64,000 nt of DNA from Nematopogon swammerdamellus (taxonomy: Eukaryota > Arthropoda > Insecta > Lepidoptera > Adelidae): assembly GCA_946902875.1 (NCBI GenBank), contig OX336355.1, positions 12,309,347 to 12,373,346 of the forward strand. The letters run 5' to 3'. The notes beneath the pieces are model-generated. The model was not told where the DNA came from. It did not search any database and worked only from the letters and a program-made list of their open reading frames with translations. Shown here piece after piece: positions 20,521 through 32,260 of this stretch. A program made the position numbers and the translations under genes. Numbering within the stretch: the stretch's first letter is position 1; every line of letters starts with the position of its first letter.

Positions 20521-23500
20521 GCAGATTTGCATCTGGTGCGTAAGCGATGACTAAGGAAAGTGAAATCGTCGGTCTCCCTTCTTTATCCTGCCTCAGTGTG
20601 AATGACCTTCGTGAATGCTCCGTCTAAGGAACTGGTTACAAAGTGAGAGGGTATAAAATGTTGCCTTTCTTCTTGCCGAGCAACTTTATCGCCCAAGGCA
20701 CTATTGTCTTGGGCTTCGTTTGTAACACAGAATGTTCAAAATCGTCGTCATAAACGTAAATAAATATAATTGTAGTTACATCTGTCTCCCTGATCAATTG
20801 TATTCCACACCAATATTGTTTTAGATTTTGTATTATATAGATATGTATGTATATTATGTGTACTTATTCAAAATTCTCACATTTATATTCTTGCTACTAT
20901 CTACATAGGTACTTTATTATACACTTCTCAAACATCCAAAGGTTAACTGGAAGAAATCATGGATAATTTGGATCCGTGGATAAGTCCCCCTTTCCACCTC
21001 ATATGATTGTAATTTGTAGTCTTGTCTTCTTATTTGCGAACAATTATATTTTTGTGGAGCAATAAAGAAAATTTCGATCCATGCATCTATCAATATTTTC
21101 CATTTCACTCTATTCCATTTCCACTGTGATAAACACGTTTTTTCCGTTGGGACTTTTGTTATATTTTTTCAAATTAGCTACTAAAAATATATATATATAT
21201 TTACTTTATAAGTACGGAATTGTTACGAAACCCTCTGCATGTGGATATAGTCCACACTTGACCGCTTTTTTCGTACTCACTTTTTAGTTTTTATTATGTT
21301 TTACCACATGTGACTAAAATATATTGGCCGGTTAATTCCTGTCAACTGTATGTTAAATATCACTTCAATCAACTGATAAATGCTAACCGATACTTAATCG
21401 GAGATGGGTGGTGAAATTCAGACCTAAGTCTATTCAATGGTTTTTTTTTTTAACCAAAAGCACTGGCGACTAAGACAAGTAGTAGAATTCAGCTATCGAT
21501 AGTATATTAATATATTCCAAAGTTGCTAAAACGACTGTGGTCTATGACAAAACTATTCCCACACTTAGCCAACCCAAACTTCTCTAAGGTCACACGAGAA
21601 ATGCATAAATAGTTTAACAAAACCGCACGACCTTGTGATGCTGTTAAATTCGCATATTCGTATAGCGCACGAGACCGCAACGATATTGCAAGAAAAAATC
21701 GGTCAAGCGTGCAAGTTGTACGTGCGATTGAGGGGTTCGTCACCAGCACCTACTCCAATCTTGGTAGTGTATGTAGTGTACCGCTTCAGAAAATGATAGG
21801 CTATTAAGTAGATAATTAAGGAAAGCGACAAATTTTCACCTATCCAATAATAAATTATATGGCAATAATTGCCATTAATTATTATTGTTGATAGAATAGC
21901 GGTTTTCACTTTCACCGCGCTGCTGTCTGTTGATATTTCTACGCATCGAGTTTCTACGATTTGAAATTTATTAATTTTTTATTTATTGGTTCACAAAGTG
22001 AAACATTCAAAATGATTACAAAGACATTATTTAAACAACATATTATGTGTACTTCCTTCAAGTAACGAACATGCACTGATTTAATCGCAATTACCTATAA
22101 CCTAACATTAAATTTTACAAAATCTATACAGATATTTTGCTAAATAATTTATCATTAAGTTAATACCATTGTCTTACTGCTAGCAAGGTACAACTATACC
22201 TTTTCCATTATTACAAACGATTTCTTTTCGCGATATGCCCTACCCTACCGTGCCTTAATAATTATTTATTTAATCAAGTTGACGGACAAATTTTACCACA
22301 TTGAAGACCCACTTCAATTAGATTATAGTAGGCAAGCCAAACCAACCATGCCAAAAGGAATACTTCTAACCTCTGAGAAACATTTAGTCTATTGAATTTA
22401 TATGTCTTATTTTAAAATCCTATTTTTCCGAGAGCCTCAATACCAAAGCAGACTGTTCAAATTGCATGCAAAGTTACTGTCTTAGGATATTTCACAAATT
22501 CAAGAGGACCGTTGGCGAGAAAAATGGTGTAAGCAGAATTAAATTAGATTACTATGGTGTAAACAAACACACATCGCAAGATTACATTAGATAAGATTGT
22601 ATTGTTCACCATACATAATATACTTCAATGGCAACATTTTACTGTAGAGTTTAGTTAGACAATACACACTTAGTACGGCTTGTAATATTTTTTTAGCGTG
22701 TCACTTTTTGAATGTGAGCAGTTCAATGCAATGTACTTACGAATATTTTCTTAAAGCGAAGAGCGAAACTTTAAAATTAGTTTTTGACTTTATTGTATTA
22801 TTAAAAGGAGAAGCAAAAAAAAAACATTAATTTCTTTGAATATTTTCCAGCTGAATGAAACACTATGCTTAGATTATACAGACGCTTCTGAAACCACTCA
22901 TATTTCACACATAAGACTCTTATAATAATTTATAAAGATTTTATGTGAATTCATACAGATGCGATCAGCTTACTAATCTATTTTAATGTAAGCGTAATGC
23001 TATGAGATTGCTGTTACAACACTTTGCCTGCGGGCCGCGGTCGACACTGCAATGTGTGGTCGGTCCGAGGTCTGAGTAATCCTTCATTTGAACGTGGAAA
23101 TTATTTCTTTGACTGAGAAAGTAATACTAAAATAATTAAGAAGTAAAAGGAAAGTCTGATTGGATTATAAGGCTAAGGATTAACGAGAACTTTTAGAATC
23201 TGGGAAAGCTAAAACTGTATAATGGCGTAGCTAGAAATTAGATGTGGTACTATTTTGCAAATCTTAGAAATTACATCAGAAAGCAATGGCACTGACAGCC
23301 AGCTTACTTTAGTATGGAAAGTTAAGTCTACAACGCTTTATATTTGTACGCTTCAAAACAAAAACAGAAGTCAATGTTCAATAGTAGAATTATGGAGACG
23401 TCGTCGGGGGAAATCATTTAATAATTTAATTTAATACAATGGAGGAAATCATTTAATTGTCTAATTTCTTGCTACCTTATCATGTTTATCATGTCAATGA

Positions 23501-23865
23501 AGAGGCATTAAGTGTTACCGTTTGCACGTATTTTATTTGAGTGCAAGAAATATATACAATACAATAGAATGTTTTTTTTTTACATAAACATGCAATCAAA
23601 CATGTTACATATCTGCAATCTGCAAATATCCTCGAAACGTGACGAACAACATGGTCTACCTACGTGCCGCGTGTAACGTTCTGCACTGGTCCCGCAACAT
23701 TGCATGCAACGTACCGCGCAATTTACGTTACGCGAGACATGTTGCACCGAATCGGCGACGTGCCGCGCGTGTGCCATGTGAAATGTTGGCGAGTGTATAC
23801 TATACGGTTGCTTATCGTGCCGCTCAAAAATATTGGAATGAGAGTAGATATGCGAAGGAGACGTC
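20521..23865. other. Long stretch without a supported gene
   Basis: AT-rich, with ORFs of about 60-80 codons that overlap on both strands. A trace of the CGGCCAAGTGCGAGTC family lies at about 21220-21268 (GAAACCCTCTGCATGTGG, CACACTTGACCGCTTTTTTC). The GC-richer part at 23640-23860 (TACGTGCCGCGTGTAAC-type) is open on both strands but has no recognisable domain. Confidence 0.4.
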
Positions 23866-24106
23866 CCTTACCCCTTACTAGGTGGTAGGCTCAAATTGTA
23901 GCCGACTGGGTTGGTACCACCGTACTGGATGTAAGATGGCCCCATAGCAGCCTCGGTTGTGTTATCCTCTAGGCCAGTATAGCCAGAAATCCAGGGAAGT
24001 CTCCGGTATGGCACCTACCTTCTCGGAGGTGATATTGGGTGGTCGGAGCATGTGCTTTGGCCCCTTCAACTAAGCCACTCATACCGAATTACATAAAAGA
24101 AAGACT
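23866..24106 (+). repeat. Type B SINE, 5' truncated
   Basis: Contains the shared core (CTTACTAGGTGGTAGGCTC, GACTGGGTTGGTACCACCG), then the B-specific part CAGCCTCGGTTGTGTTATCC, TCTCCGGTATGGCACCTACC, CTCGGAGGTGATATTGGG and CATACCGAATTACATAAAAG. Core placement is as in type A, but the downstream body is different. Confidence 0.75.
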
Positions 24107-24509
24107 ACACGACACGGTAATATGGGCAGTTTCCCCCATATTAACGATCGATGTGTGCGTTAGCGCACGCTAATGCAAACGCTTTGGATTGGTCAAAAAT
24201 CGCTTATGCGAATGTGTACGTGCGTTCGTGTGTGAATTGTGAATGTGTGCGATCGGAAACTGACGACAGCGGTTCCGATAGAAGTGGCTTTCATGACACA
24301 TCTTCTCTCCTTCCAAAATCTTTGGTATCGCTCAACCAGTGGCGGTGCTAGACCAAATGTAGACGTCAGCGACATTAGCTTTGCGAGGCCTCTTTCATTT
24401 CCCAGTCAGAAATAAAATGATACATAAAATGAGACTAATGTATGAGTATATGAGTTTTATTGCTAATCAAATATGGACAAAAATTACATAAACAATCACA
24501 GATTAAAAT

Positions 24510-24655
24510 AAATTGGGATCATTCAAGAGACGCGTAAAAAGGCATCTGTCACGCCGGCACGGCATTCGCAGCCCCCGTTCTAAAACGAATGCTTTTGGGC
24601 GTCGTCGGCTCAACAATCCATGCTGACGGCGCCAAGTGTCTCGCGTATCAATAAA
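24510..24655 (+). pseudogene. LINE reverse transcriptase 3' tail fragment
   Basis: Encodes GSFKRRVKRHLSRRHGIRSP before a stop region, homologous to the last segment of the fragment at 18138-18568. It continues with GGCGTCGTCGGCTCAACAAT and ends in an A-rich run near 24650-24678, consistent with the LINE 3' end. Confidence 0.6.
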
Positions 24656-25319
24656 AAATAAAAAAATTAAAAAAAAATTACCCAAGCAATAGCCCAAAGT
24701 GTGCGACCATACTTTGATGAAAATTTTTGGAATCGCGCGATCCCAAAGGGAGTCAGCTAGGGTACAAACGAATTTTTGCGAGGCCCCATTAGGCGTGAGG
24801 CCGTCGTCGGCGGTCGACGACGTCGCCGACGCCTTGCGCCGCCACTGCGCTTAACATTACGAGCAGGAGTCACGGTCAAAAGCTTGCACACAGATTTAGT
24901 AATTTTCAGGTTTGTGTAACGGGTATTACAGACAGATATTCCATTTTATAAGTAGTAGTAGACATTTCCGCATCGTTATGAAACGTAGGTAGTATCTAAA
25001 TTAACGGATTATGTAATTTAATCTCTCTCGTTATGTGAATGACCCGTGACATTATATGATTAATGTGTTTTTATCAAAACATTTCTAAATGGAAAATGCG
25101 TATTTATTCATATCACTGATGTTTATATGATGTCGCCTTTGAATCTACCATCACGTAATGACGAAAGTCATTCATCAAGACATCTGACTCTTAACAAGTT
25201 TATTTTATGTGGTTGTCACTTCGCGGTTCAACACAGTTACATTTCCTACGTAATATGGTATGAAGCAAAGAATTCAAAATAATGACAGGGCATACATTCG
25301 TGAAGGAGGTGTCACACTT
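24656..25319. other. No gene seen
   Basis: GC-rich at 24780-24850 (GTCGTCGGCGGTCGACGACG), otherwise AT-rich. No supported feature. Confidence 0.35.
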
Positions 25320-25560
25320 AACAATTATGTACATATCACCATCAATACGGCCATCAAGCAGGTGTCACACTTAGCAACTTATGTACATATCATTATCAAT
25401 ACGGCCGTCAAGCAGGTGTCACACTTAGCAACTTATGTACATATCACTATCAATACGGCCGTCAAGCAGGTGTCACACTTAGCAACTTATGTACATATCA
25501 CTATCAATACGGCCGTCAAGCAGGTGTCACACTTAGCAACTTACATATCACTATCAACAT
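25320..25560. repeat. Minisatellite, 54-bp unit, about 4.3 copies
   Basis: The unit ATGTACATATCACTATCAAT, ACGGCCGTCAAGCAGGTGTC, ACACTTAGCAACTT begins at 25327, 25381, 25435 and 25489. A shortened copy follows. 54 bp is a multiple of three, which explains the long open frame across it. Confidence 0.9.
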
Positions 25561-25860
25561 GCGTGTCTGGTCACGGGCCGTAATGCCGGTGTTGACATAT
25601 CTCTCTAACGGTCGATTTCACCACCTTCGTTTAAAATTTACCTGTCAGTTATGTAGATCCTGTCAAAATATTATTGGTTGGTTGACATAAAACCGAAATT
25701 ATAAATACACAAGTATTATTTTTAACAAATTGTTCTTACATAATCGTAAATTATAAAATTGTCATATTATAAAAATATAATGTATTATAAAAACTTATAA
25801 AAAGTTGAACTTGTAAATAAACATTAAATATTGTTTTATTAAAACTGTATAATATCGTAT

Positions 25861-26087
25861 CACTATCAACATGCGTGTCACTATCAACATGCGTGTCATT
25901 ATCAACATGCGTGTCACTATCAACATGCGTGTCACTATCAAAATGCGTGTCATTATCAACATGCGTGTCCCTGTCAACATGAGTGTCACTATCAACATGC
26001 GTGTCACTATCAACATGCGTGTCACTATCATCATGCGTGTCACTATCAACATGCGTGTCATTATCAACATGCATGTCACGGGCCGTC
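25861..26087. repeat. Minisatellite, 18-bp unit, about 12 copies
   Basis: CACTATCAACATGCGTGT repeats every 18 bp from 25861 to about 26076 with one- or two-base variants, then CACGGGCCGTC. The same CATGCGTGTC...CACGGGCCGT junction occurs just after the 54-bp array at 25555-25580, so the two arrays are related. All six frames are open or nearly so because the period is a multiple of three. Confidence 0.9.
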
Positions 26088-27464
26088 TGATGCTAATTGT
26101 GTGCATTTGTAGCGTAGGCTGGGGACGAAGTGAATTTTATAATGTCTTCATAATTATTTTCCAAATCGTAGGAATGGAAATAGATAGAGTATAGTGACAG
26201 TTCTTTTTACTAACATAAAACTATGTCATATCATAAGCTGTTTTTGAGGGGTCAACGTTTTTCAAAGTGTTCTAATGGTTAAACTATTGCAGTTCTATAT
26301 TTTGAATTCTTTGGTATGAATTATCTTCACAAATGGCCATGCGCGTTGTTATTGTTACACATTATTTTCACGTCACGGCGTCGTCGCTGTCCGGTGTTAA
26401 TTTAATGTTATTATGAGGCTATTCTAAAATTACAATACTTGTAGTGCGAAGAGCTTGTAATGAATGACATACACAAACAATGTCGGTATTGAAATATCTC
26501 TCTAACGGCCGATTCCACCACCTTAGGCTACAATTTAGCTGTCGTTTAACTCAAATGTATGAGACCATATAAATTATAACTGTTAGACGAGACTTATCCG
26601 GAGTTGGTGAAAACTTCCATAAATCAGCTCAATAGAAATGCCATAAATCAACTTACTTAGTTAGTTTATTTCCTAAGTTAGTTTATATAATTTTTAGATT
26701 AGTTAATTATTTTATAACTATGTTAATTTGAATTGAATAAAACTTTCACTTACTTAGTTTAGTTGTTTTTTTTTTATTTAAAATTCTTTAAATTTAAAAA
26801 TTAATAACCATGCAGAGCGATAAACATTATATGAACATGTAATTACCTGACATGAAATTAACAGCGATAAAACTATACGTTCCTGTCCTGAACCTTAATT
26901 TAACGCAATATTTAATAGTTTATTTAATATCTTCATCAAAGAGTAAATATAATTAATTTCATCGGCGTGAAATTGTTCCGCATAAAATTCCGACTACATT
27001 CATTAAAAATATAAATATTATTATAAAATATCTAATCTGCGTACGTATACGTACGTAAATCGAGCCAATAAAAAGTAATTATGTCTCCAAATCAGCTTTA
27101 ACAAATGTCGATCCATCGATAACCTGAATACTTCTTAAAACATTCTCTTCTTAACCTGTGGCATTAAACATTAATAAACATAGATCAGGTTGCATGACGC
27201 TACATGATGCTAGATCATGTTTAATTTATTAGTCTTGACATGTACAAGGTACAATAATTCATGGATATGAAATTACTGGTATATGCACCCAGTTTATGAT
27301 TTTGTTGGAACAACAGATACATATTTTTCGTTATTTCTACTATTTGGCCTGCATCACAAAGGCAGGAAATACGTATACATGCTCCTATTACATACGCATC
27401 GTGCTTACAAATGTATTCCATGATTATTGTTAAAATTGTACAATTTTTATCATTCAAAACACAA
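26088..27464. other. No gene seen
   Basis: A segment at 26485-26535 (ATATCTCTCTAACGGCCGAT, TCCACCACCTT) repeats 25597-25625. Otherwise AT-rich with no gene supported. Confidence 0.4.
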
Positions 27465-27520
27465 AAAAACCGCCAATTGCGAGTCGGACTCGCGTACCGA
27501 GGGTTCCGTACCACCACACA
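27465..27520 (+). repeat. CGGCCAAGTGCGAGTC repeat, start only
   Basis: CGCCAATTGCGAGTCGGACT, CGCGTACCGAGGGTTCCGTA, CCACC: the first 50 bases of the family. Confidence 0.75.
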
Positions 27521-28237
27521 ATATATTTGTGTTATGTGTTTATAAAAATAATAGTGTTTTCGAAAATAATGAAACGTCTAAATAAAGTTTCCCTGTAATC
27601 TATGGCTAAATGTCTGTACTAATGATATTAAAATCGCAATTTTAGCTTTAGAAACCAAGGAGAACAGGGGGGGGGGGGGGTGGGTAATTTTTTCACATTT
27701 TTAGCTGTAATCATTAAGACTTAAACTTAAAAAAATATTTTGAAAATGCTTACAGCTATTATAAAAAAAAATTAACTGGTGTATGTCATCATCGGTCGCA
27801 ATCGATCCTCGCCAAGACCGCCTGACTTCGTTGTCACTCCAGAATACCCCATGTCTCGATACGTACGACTAACTAGTGTACCGGACGACGGCGTCTACTT
27901 TCTACGTGACTTTATATTTAATCGTAGGAAATGGAAAGTGGTTTTATGTGGTCAGATTAAAGTTTTTTTTTACGAATGGACAGTCGTAAAGTTATTTAAG
28001 GGACATCCAATAGTATAATATGTACAAAGGCACCGGTACAGGTTTTTAAAGAAATCAACTTAAAAGGAACCAAAACAACAACCAGCAAAAATAAAAAAAT
28101 TAAACATAAAACAATTTCAAAATACGGATAGTAATATATTAAATCTAGATACTAACACGGATTAGTCCCATTTGGCAGTGCCGCTCTATACTGAAAACAC
28201 AAAATAATGTTCATAGTCTAATATTTCATACATAAAT
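27521..28237. other. No gene seen
   Basis: Holds a G homopolymer at about 27668-27680. A plus-strand open frame at 27779-28018 has no acceptor-like tract before it and no recognisable domain. Confidence 0.35.
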
Positions 28238-28553
28238 ACCACACGCTGTATCCCGACAATCAGGGTAAGCAGAGTAATCGGTGTTGTGCTGCAAATTATC
28301 TTATAAATTCCAGCACAACACCGACCACCATGTTCAGCAATGTATTGGACAAGATATAACTAACAAGCAGCAAGTAAGGCACGGAGACCCACCTGCTGCA
28401 TGGCTCGGTGGAAGGACCGTGCCAAGGTGAGAGATGACTAGCCTATCGCTCTTTAGCAAGGCACCTTGTCCTTATCCCTTAGTCGCCTTTTACGACATGC
28501 ACGGGGAGAGATGTAGTGGAGCTATTCTTTTTAAGTACCGGGCCCACACAGTA
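28238..28553 (-). repeat. Type D SINE-like repeat with stem-loop head
   Basis: On the minus strand the head (GTGTGGGCCCGGTACTTAAA, TAGCTCCACTACATCTCTC, GTCGTAAAAGGCGACTAAGG) is the same as in type A. It continues into a different body with GGCACGGTCCTTCCACCGAG and ACAACACCGATTACTCTGC, ending CAGCGTGTGGTATTTATG. No A-run is evident; the end is microsatellite-like. Confidence 0.75.
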
Positions 28554-28945
28554 TTTCAATAGCTTAAGCTTGTATAAGTATTAAAATATTGTTTTTATAA
28601 AGGTACGTAAGGCATTACTGAAGATAATTATGTTTTTATAACTTTTAATATCTAAATAAAATGCAACATTTAATAACGCCAGAGCTTCATTTCAGATTTT
28701 CATCTACCAGTTAGGTGCCAGTTATGCCCTACAGGTCAATATATGACCCTGCATAGTAAAATTGTTCTTTAATTTATTTTTATGAATGCAATAAACTTAA
28801 CACTTCGTTGTCATATTGTTAATTGAGATGGCGCAAACGAAAAAGATATATACAGAAGAGACATAAACTCATCAAGTAAGTTAAAATTCATTACGTGTGC
28901 ATAAAGACGAAATTACAAATATATTTGTACATACATACATACATA

Positions 28946-29252
28946 TCACACGCTATATCCCGACAATCGGGGTAAACAGAGTAATCGGTGTTGTGCTGCA
29001 AGAACTCTTGAAAATTACTGCGCAACACCGACCACCACGTCTAGCAAACAACATAACTAGGTACATCGAGCAGCAAGTAAGGCACGAAGACCCACCCGCT
29101 GCATAACTCGGTGGAAGGACCGTGCCAAGGTGAGAGGTGGCTAACCTGTCGCCCTTTAGCACGGCATCGTGTCCTTTAGTCGCCTTTTACTACATGTACG
29201 GGGAGAGATGCATTGGGGCTATTCTTCTAAGTATCTGCCCCACCACGCGGTA
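28946..29252 (-). repeat. Type D SINE-like repeat with stem-loop head
   Basis: Second full copy, 400 bp from the previous one and in the same orientation. Its end is bordered by ACATACATACATACAT, suggesting the 3' terminus grows from or into an ACAT repeat. Confidence 0.75.
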
Positions 29253-29403
29253 AATATATTAATTGTGTCTCTATCAAACTTGCCACTTTATGTCGGACTA
29301 GCTGGCATGGCTACTCGTGGTTTCGCGAAGAGTGGTGTTATTGGCTGTGTTTAATCTTCCGACGGACCTTCGGGCACAGCCACCGGCGTCAGATATTTAT
29401 AAA

Positions 29404-29940
29404 AAAAGCGGTCAAGTGCGAGTCGATCCCGCGCGGAGAGGGTTTCGTACCATTCCCATTTCCATGAGAACTTTTTAAGGATTTTCGTTAAGTTTTCCTG
29501 TAAAATATTAGAGAGGCCCTATTATTTTATCCCCAATTTTTGCTTAATTTTAGACGAAGTAGTCGTCCAGTAGTTTCGAAGATAATCATGGGGTTCGGGG
29601 GGATGCTTGATTTGTGTATATTTTATTTGATATCTTTTCAACTGAGCATTATAAAATTATATTTATATTCCTTATATCGAGCACTTTTCAATGATGCACT
29701 TGAAGAAAAAAATTTAACTTTCCAATTTGTCCCCAAAATTTACCCCCAAAATTGAAATTCCTTTATTTACGCTATACGTCCGTGATTGAGACATCAAACT
29801 CCTTATACTTACGTACTCAAATTACAACGTTATTCGTCCAGTAGTTTCGGAGATAATAAGCTGTGACAAACTGACAGACAGACACGAGAGTGATCCTACG
29901 AGGGTTCACTTTTTTCCTCTTTTGAGGTACGGCATCCTAA
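29404..29940 (+). repeat. CGGCCAAGTGCGAGTC repeat, long variant
   Basis: Starts GCGGTCAAGTGCGAGTCGAT, includes AGTAGTTTCGGAGATAATAA and CAAACTGACAGACAGACACG, and ends TTTTGAGGTACGGCATCC followed by A's. A second copy begins immediately after it. Confidence 0.7.
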
Positions 29941-30925
29941 AAAAACCGGCCAAGTGTGAGTCGAACTCGCACGCCGAGGGTTCCGTATCGCCATGTCATG
30001 GTCAGCGCCACTCACTCATCTATGGCGTGTTTATGAAATGCTTCATATTAGTTAACATTCATAATTAGTTAAAATGCTTCATAATATTTTCGGTAGATGG
30101 CGCGCGCGCATGCACTTTTTAGTTTCTTCTATGGGAACCCCGCGATTTTTTTATTATTTCTTAGTTTTATTATTTGTTGCATCGATGTCTAATTTATAGA
30201 TCGACGTCGTACGATGCAACTTGTGCTAGACGTCGGTACAAGTGTGCGTGCATTCACACGCAGTATTGTGATACGTGACACGATCCCCACGTCGGTGCTA
30301 TCGCGCTCTCGCCCCCACCCGCCCACAGATGGCAAGAGCGAGCGAGAAAGACGTCATCGCTCGCCCACCAGCGCGTTTGCCGTCTTTCCGCCCACTCCCA
30401 TCACCAGCAGGCAAGCGAGAACGAGAACGCGATACCACCGTCACACGATCCTAGCCATGCTGGCTTCTTAACACGCCATAACATGCTCAGGCGAAACAAA
30501 CAACAACGTTTGTCACTGTCACTCTTTATTTACGTTTGTCACGGTCACAGCAACCGGGCATGCTGCACACACGCGTCACCGACTCGATACAGACTTGCGT
30601 GCGTTCAGAACGCGCCGCACACGCCGTATGAAGCGGATGTCCGTGAAATCTGCACTATATGCAGGTCTCGTCGAGAACATGTTTTTTCGGGAGTGATGTA
30701 TGGGATGGGCCAATCTATAAAATAGACATCGATGATTTGTTGTTATATCGGCCATAATAAGTTAACACATATTCTGTGAAAATTTCAACGGGCTACCTAT
30801 TATTACGGTTCAAGAGATACAGCCCTCGGACAGACGGACAGACGGACGGACCGACGGAGAGACAGACAGACGGCGTAAGCTTAGTAATAGGGTCCCGTAC
30901 CGGATACGGAACCCTAAATAGGAAA
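29941..30925 (+). repeat. CGGCCAAGTGCGAGTC repeat interrupted by a MITE
   Basis: Starts ACCGGCCAAGTGTGAGTCGA, ACTCGCACGCCGAGGGTTCC and ends TAGTAATAGGGTCCCGTACC, GGATACGGAACCCTAAA. The copy at 34345-34676 is continuous where this one is split by 555 bp at 30180-30734. It gives an empty-site comparison. Confidence 0.85.
30180..30734. mobile_element. 555-bp TIR element with 8-bp target duplication
   Basis: The left end CATCGATGTCTAATTTATAG and the inward-read right end CATCGATGTCTATTTTATAG differ at one base. ATTTGTTG is directly repeated at 30172-30179 and 30735-30742. The paralogous host repeat at 34345-34676 has ATTTGTTG once and no insert. An 8-bp duplication fits the hAT or P superfamilies. 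No transposase frame, so non-autonomous. Its GC-rich interior has open frames with no recognisable domain. Confidence 0.9.
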
Positions 30926-31420
30926 ATTTTCCACAACAGCTCGCTTCTATCCTTTTGATTTCTTGCAATGGCATTGACAGGGGAACAGCGACTTACGATA
31001 TTTCTCAAGCGAGGCGGTGCCGGTGCAACGCTCAATTAGCCATCGATTCCTTTTCAGTACGTACAAATACCTTTTATACAAATAGATATTGTCAATTACT
31101 TTGGTTTGCAGCTTGTTAAGGCAAGCAGATTGCAATGAATTCGAATAAAAAAATGCGTAATCATTGGTCATTACAGATGACTATACCTTTATGAAGCAAT
31201 GGGCTGTGCAAATTATATAATATACTATTTAATTTAATTTAAGTGTAGAGTATTTCATAACCCATATTATGCCATCTATGTTTTAAGCAAACAAGAATAC
31301 TGAAAAATTTACACCAATAACTTTAATGATTTTTTTTTTATTCTACAATTCACGAAGGTTTTGGGCCTTGACTTCTATTTCTTCTAAATCCTCGAACAAT
31401 ATTAAATTTTGTACCTATTT
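30926..31420. other. No gene seen
   Basis: Overlapping short minus-strand ORFs only. Confidence 0.35.
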
Positions 31421-31601
31421 TATGATACGTGGGAAATATGCGCAACTGTCTGCATTCCTAAGAAGGGACGTGAACTTTCGATCGAAAGTTTGTCGATAAT
31501 TAGGTTATTACGTCATACAATTATCGACAGACTTCCGACCGAAAGTTCACGTCCATTCTTAGGAATGCAGACAGTTGCGCATATTTGCCATGTATCATTA
31601 A
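31421..31601. repeat. 180-bp inverted repeat (hairpin)
   Basis: ATGCGCAACTGTCTGCATTC, CTAAGAAGGGACGTGAACTT and TCG on the left are mirrored by CGAAAGTTCACGTCC, ATTCTTAGGAATGCAGACAG and TTGCGCAT on the right. The homology continues outward as TGATACGTGG/CCATGTATCA. An inner CTGTCGATAATT-like stem closes a small loop near 31500-31525. Confidence 0.75.
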
Positions 31602-31787
31602 CTTCCTGGTGGCACTATATCTCCGGTTTTTTGTTCGTGAACTGTAATGTCGCAATGCGCTGACATCAAGAGTGCAGCCAGGTAAAGCCAGAGCCAATCA
31701 TGTCGTATTTCCTAAATGCATTAACCACGCACATGCGCATCCGACTTACTAGCCGATCAGTGCCCTAATCACGAGATTTAAACTACA

Positions 31788-31907
31788 CCGCTTACTACGC
31801 TACGCCGTGTTCTCCGCATCAATTCTCTCCGCAAATCTATCACTAGAGGCGCTGCTCCGTTTCTCCATACAAAATGATGCGGAGACACGGCGTAGCGTAG
31901 TACGCGG
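31788..31907. repeat. 120-bp element with 38-bp inverted ends
   Basis: CCGCTTACTACGCTACGCCG, TGTTCTCCGCATCA at the left matches TGATGCGGAGACA, CGGCGTAGCGTAGTACGCGG at the right, with two mismatches. The 45-bp spacer is unrelated. Confidence 0.7.
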
Positions 31908-31989
31908 GTACAGATAAGGGTACAGCTCCATAAGCGTCCTATCCTCACGTATCTCGGATAATTGCGGCCGCGATTCGTTACGCAAAGAG

Positions 31990-32260
31990 AGCGAAAAAAA
32001 TTTTTTTGGAAAAAAATATATATAAGTACCTATAGCAAATTTAGCATGATTGTAATCGTTACAGAATTCCTACAAAAGTAGGTACCTTACAACGCACTGA
32101 CCTTTGCTTCGACTCCAAATTGTTAGTTTGCACGAACATTGCACTCCACAAAAGTCGACATTTTGCACCATATTGTAAAATGGTGTACAATAAAAAATTA
32201 ATACACATACAAAATTCCAATATAGTGAGGTTAAGTTTTTTTTTTATTTCACACACTCAC
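31990..32260. repeat. Dispersed repeat related to 60960-61170
   Basis: Shares TATAGCAAATTTAGCATG, TTGTAATCG, CTCCAAATTGT and GAACATTGCACTCCACAAA with the 61-kb region in the same order, with different intervening lengths. Family unknown. Confidence 0.5.

Noticed and set aside
25751..26106. Minus-strand ORFs with THVDSD/RMLIVT hexapeptide repeats
   Set aside because: They are translations of the 18-bp minisatellite; several frames are open because the period is a multiple of three, and there is no start context or splice support.
27779..28018. Plus-strand frame starting VYVIIGRNRSSPRPPDFVVT
   Set aside because: No acceptor or donor at its borders and no similarity I recognise.
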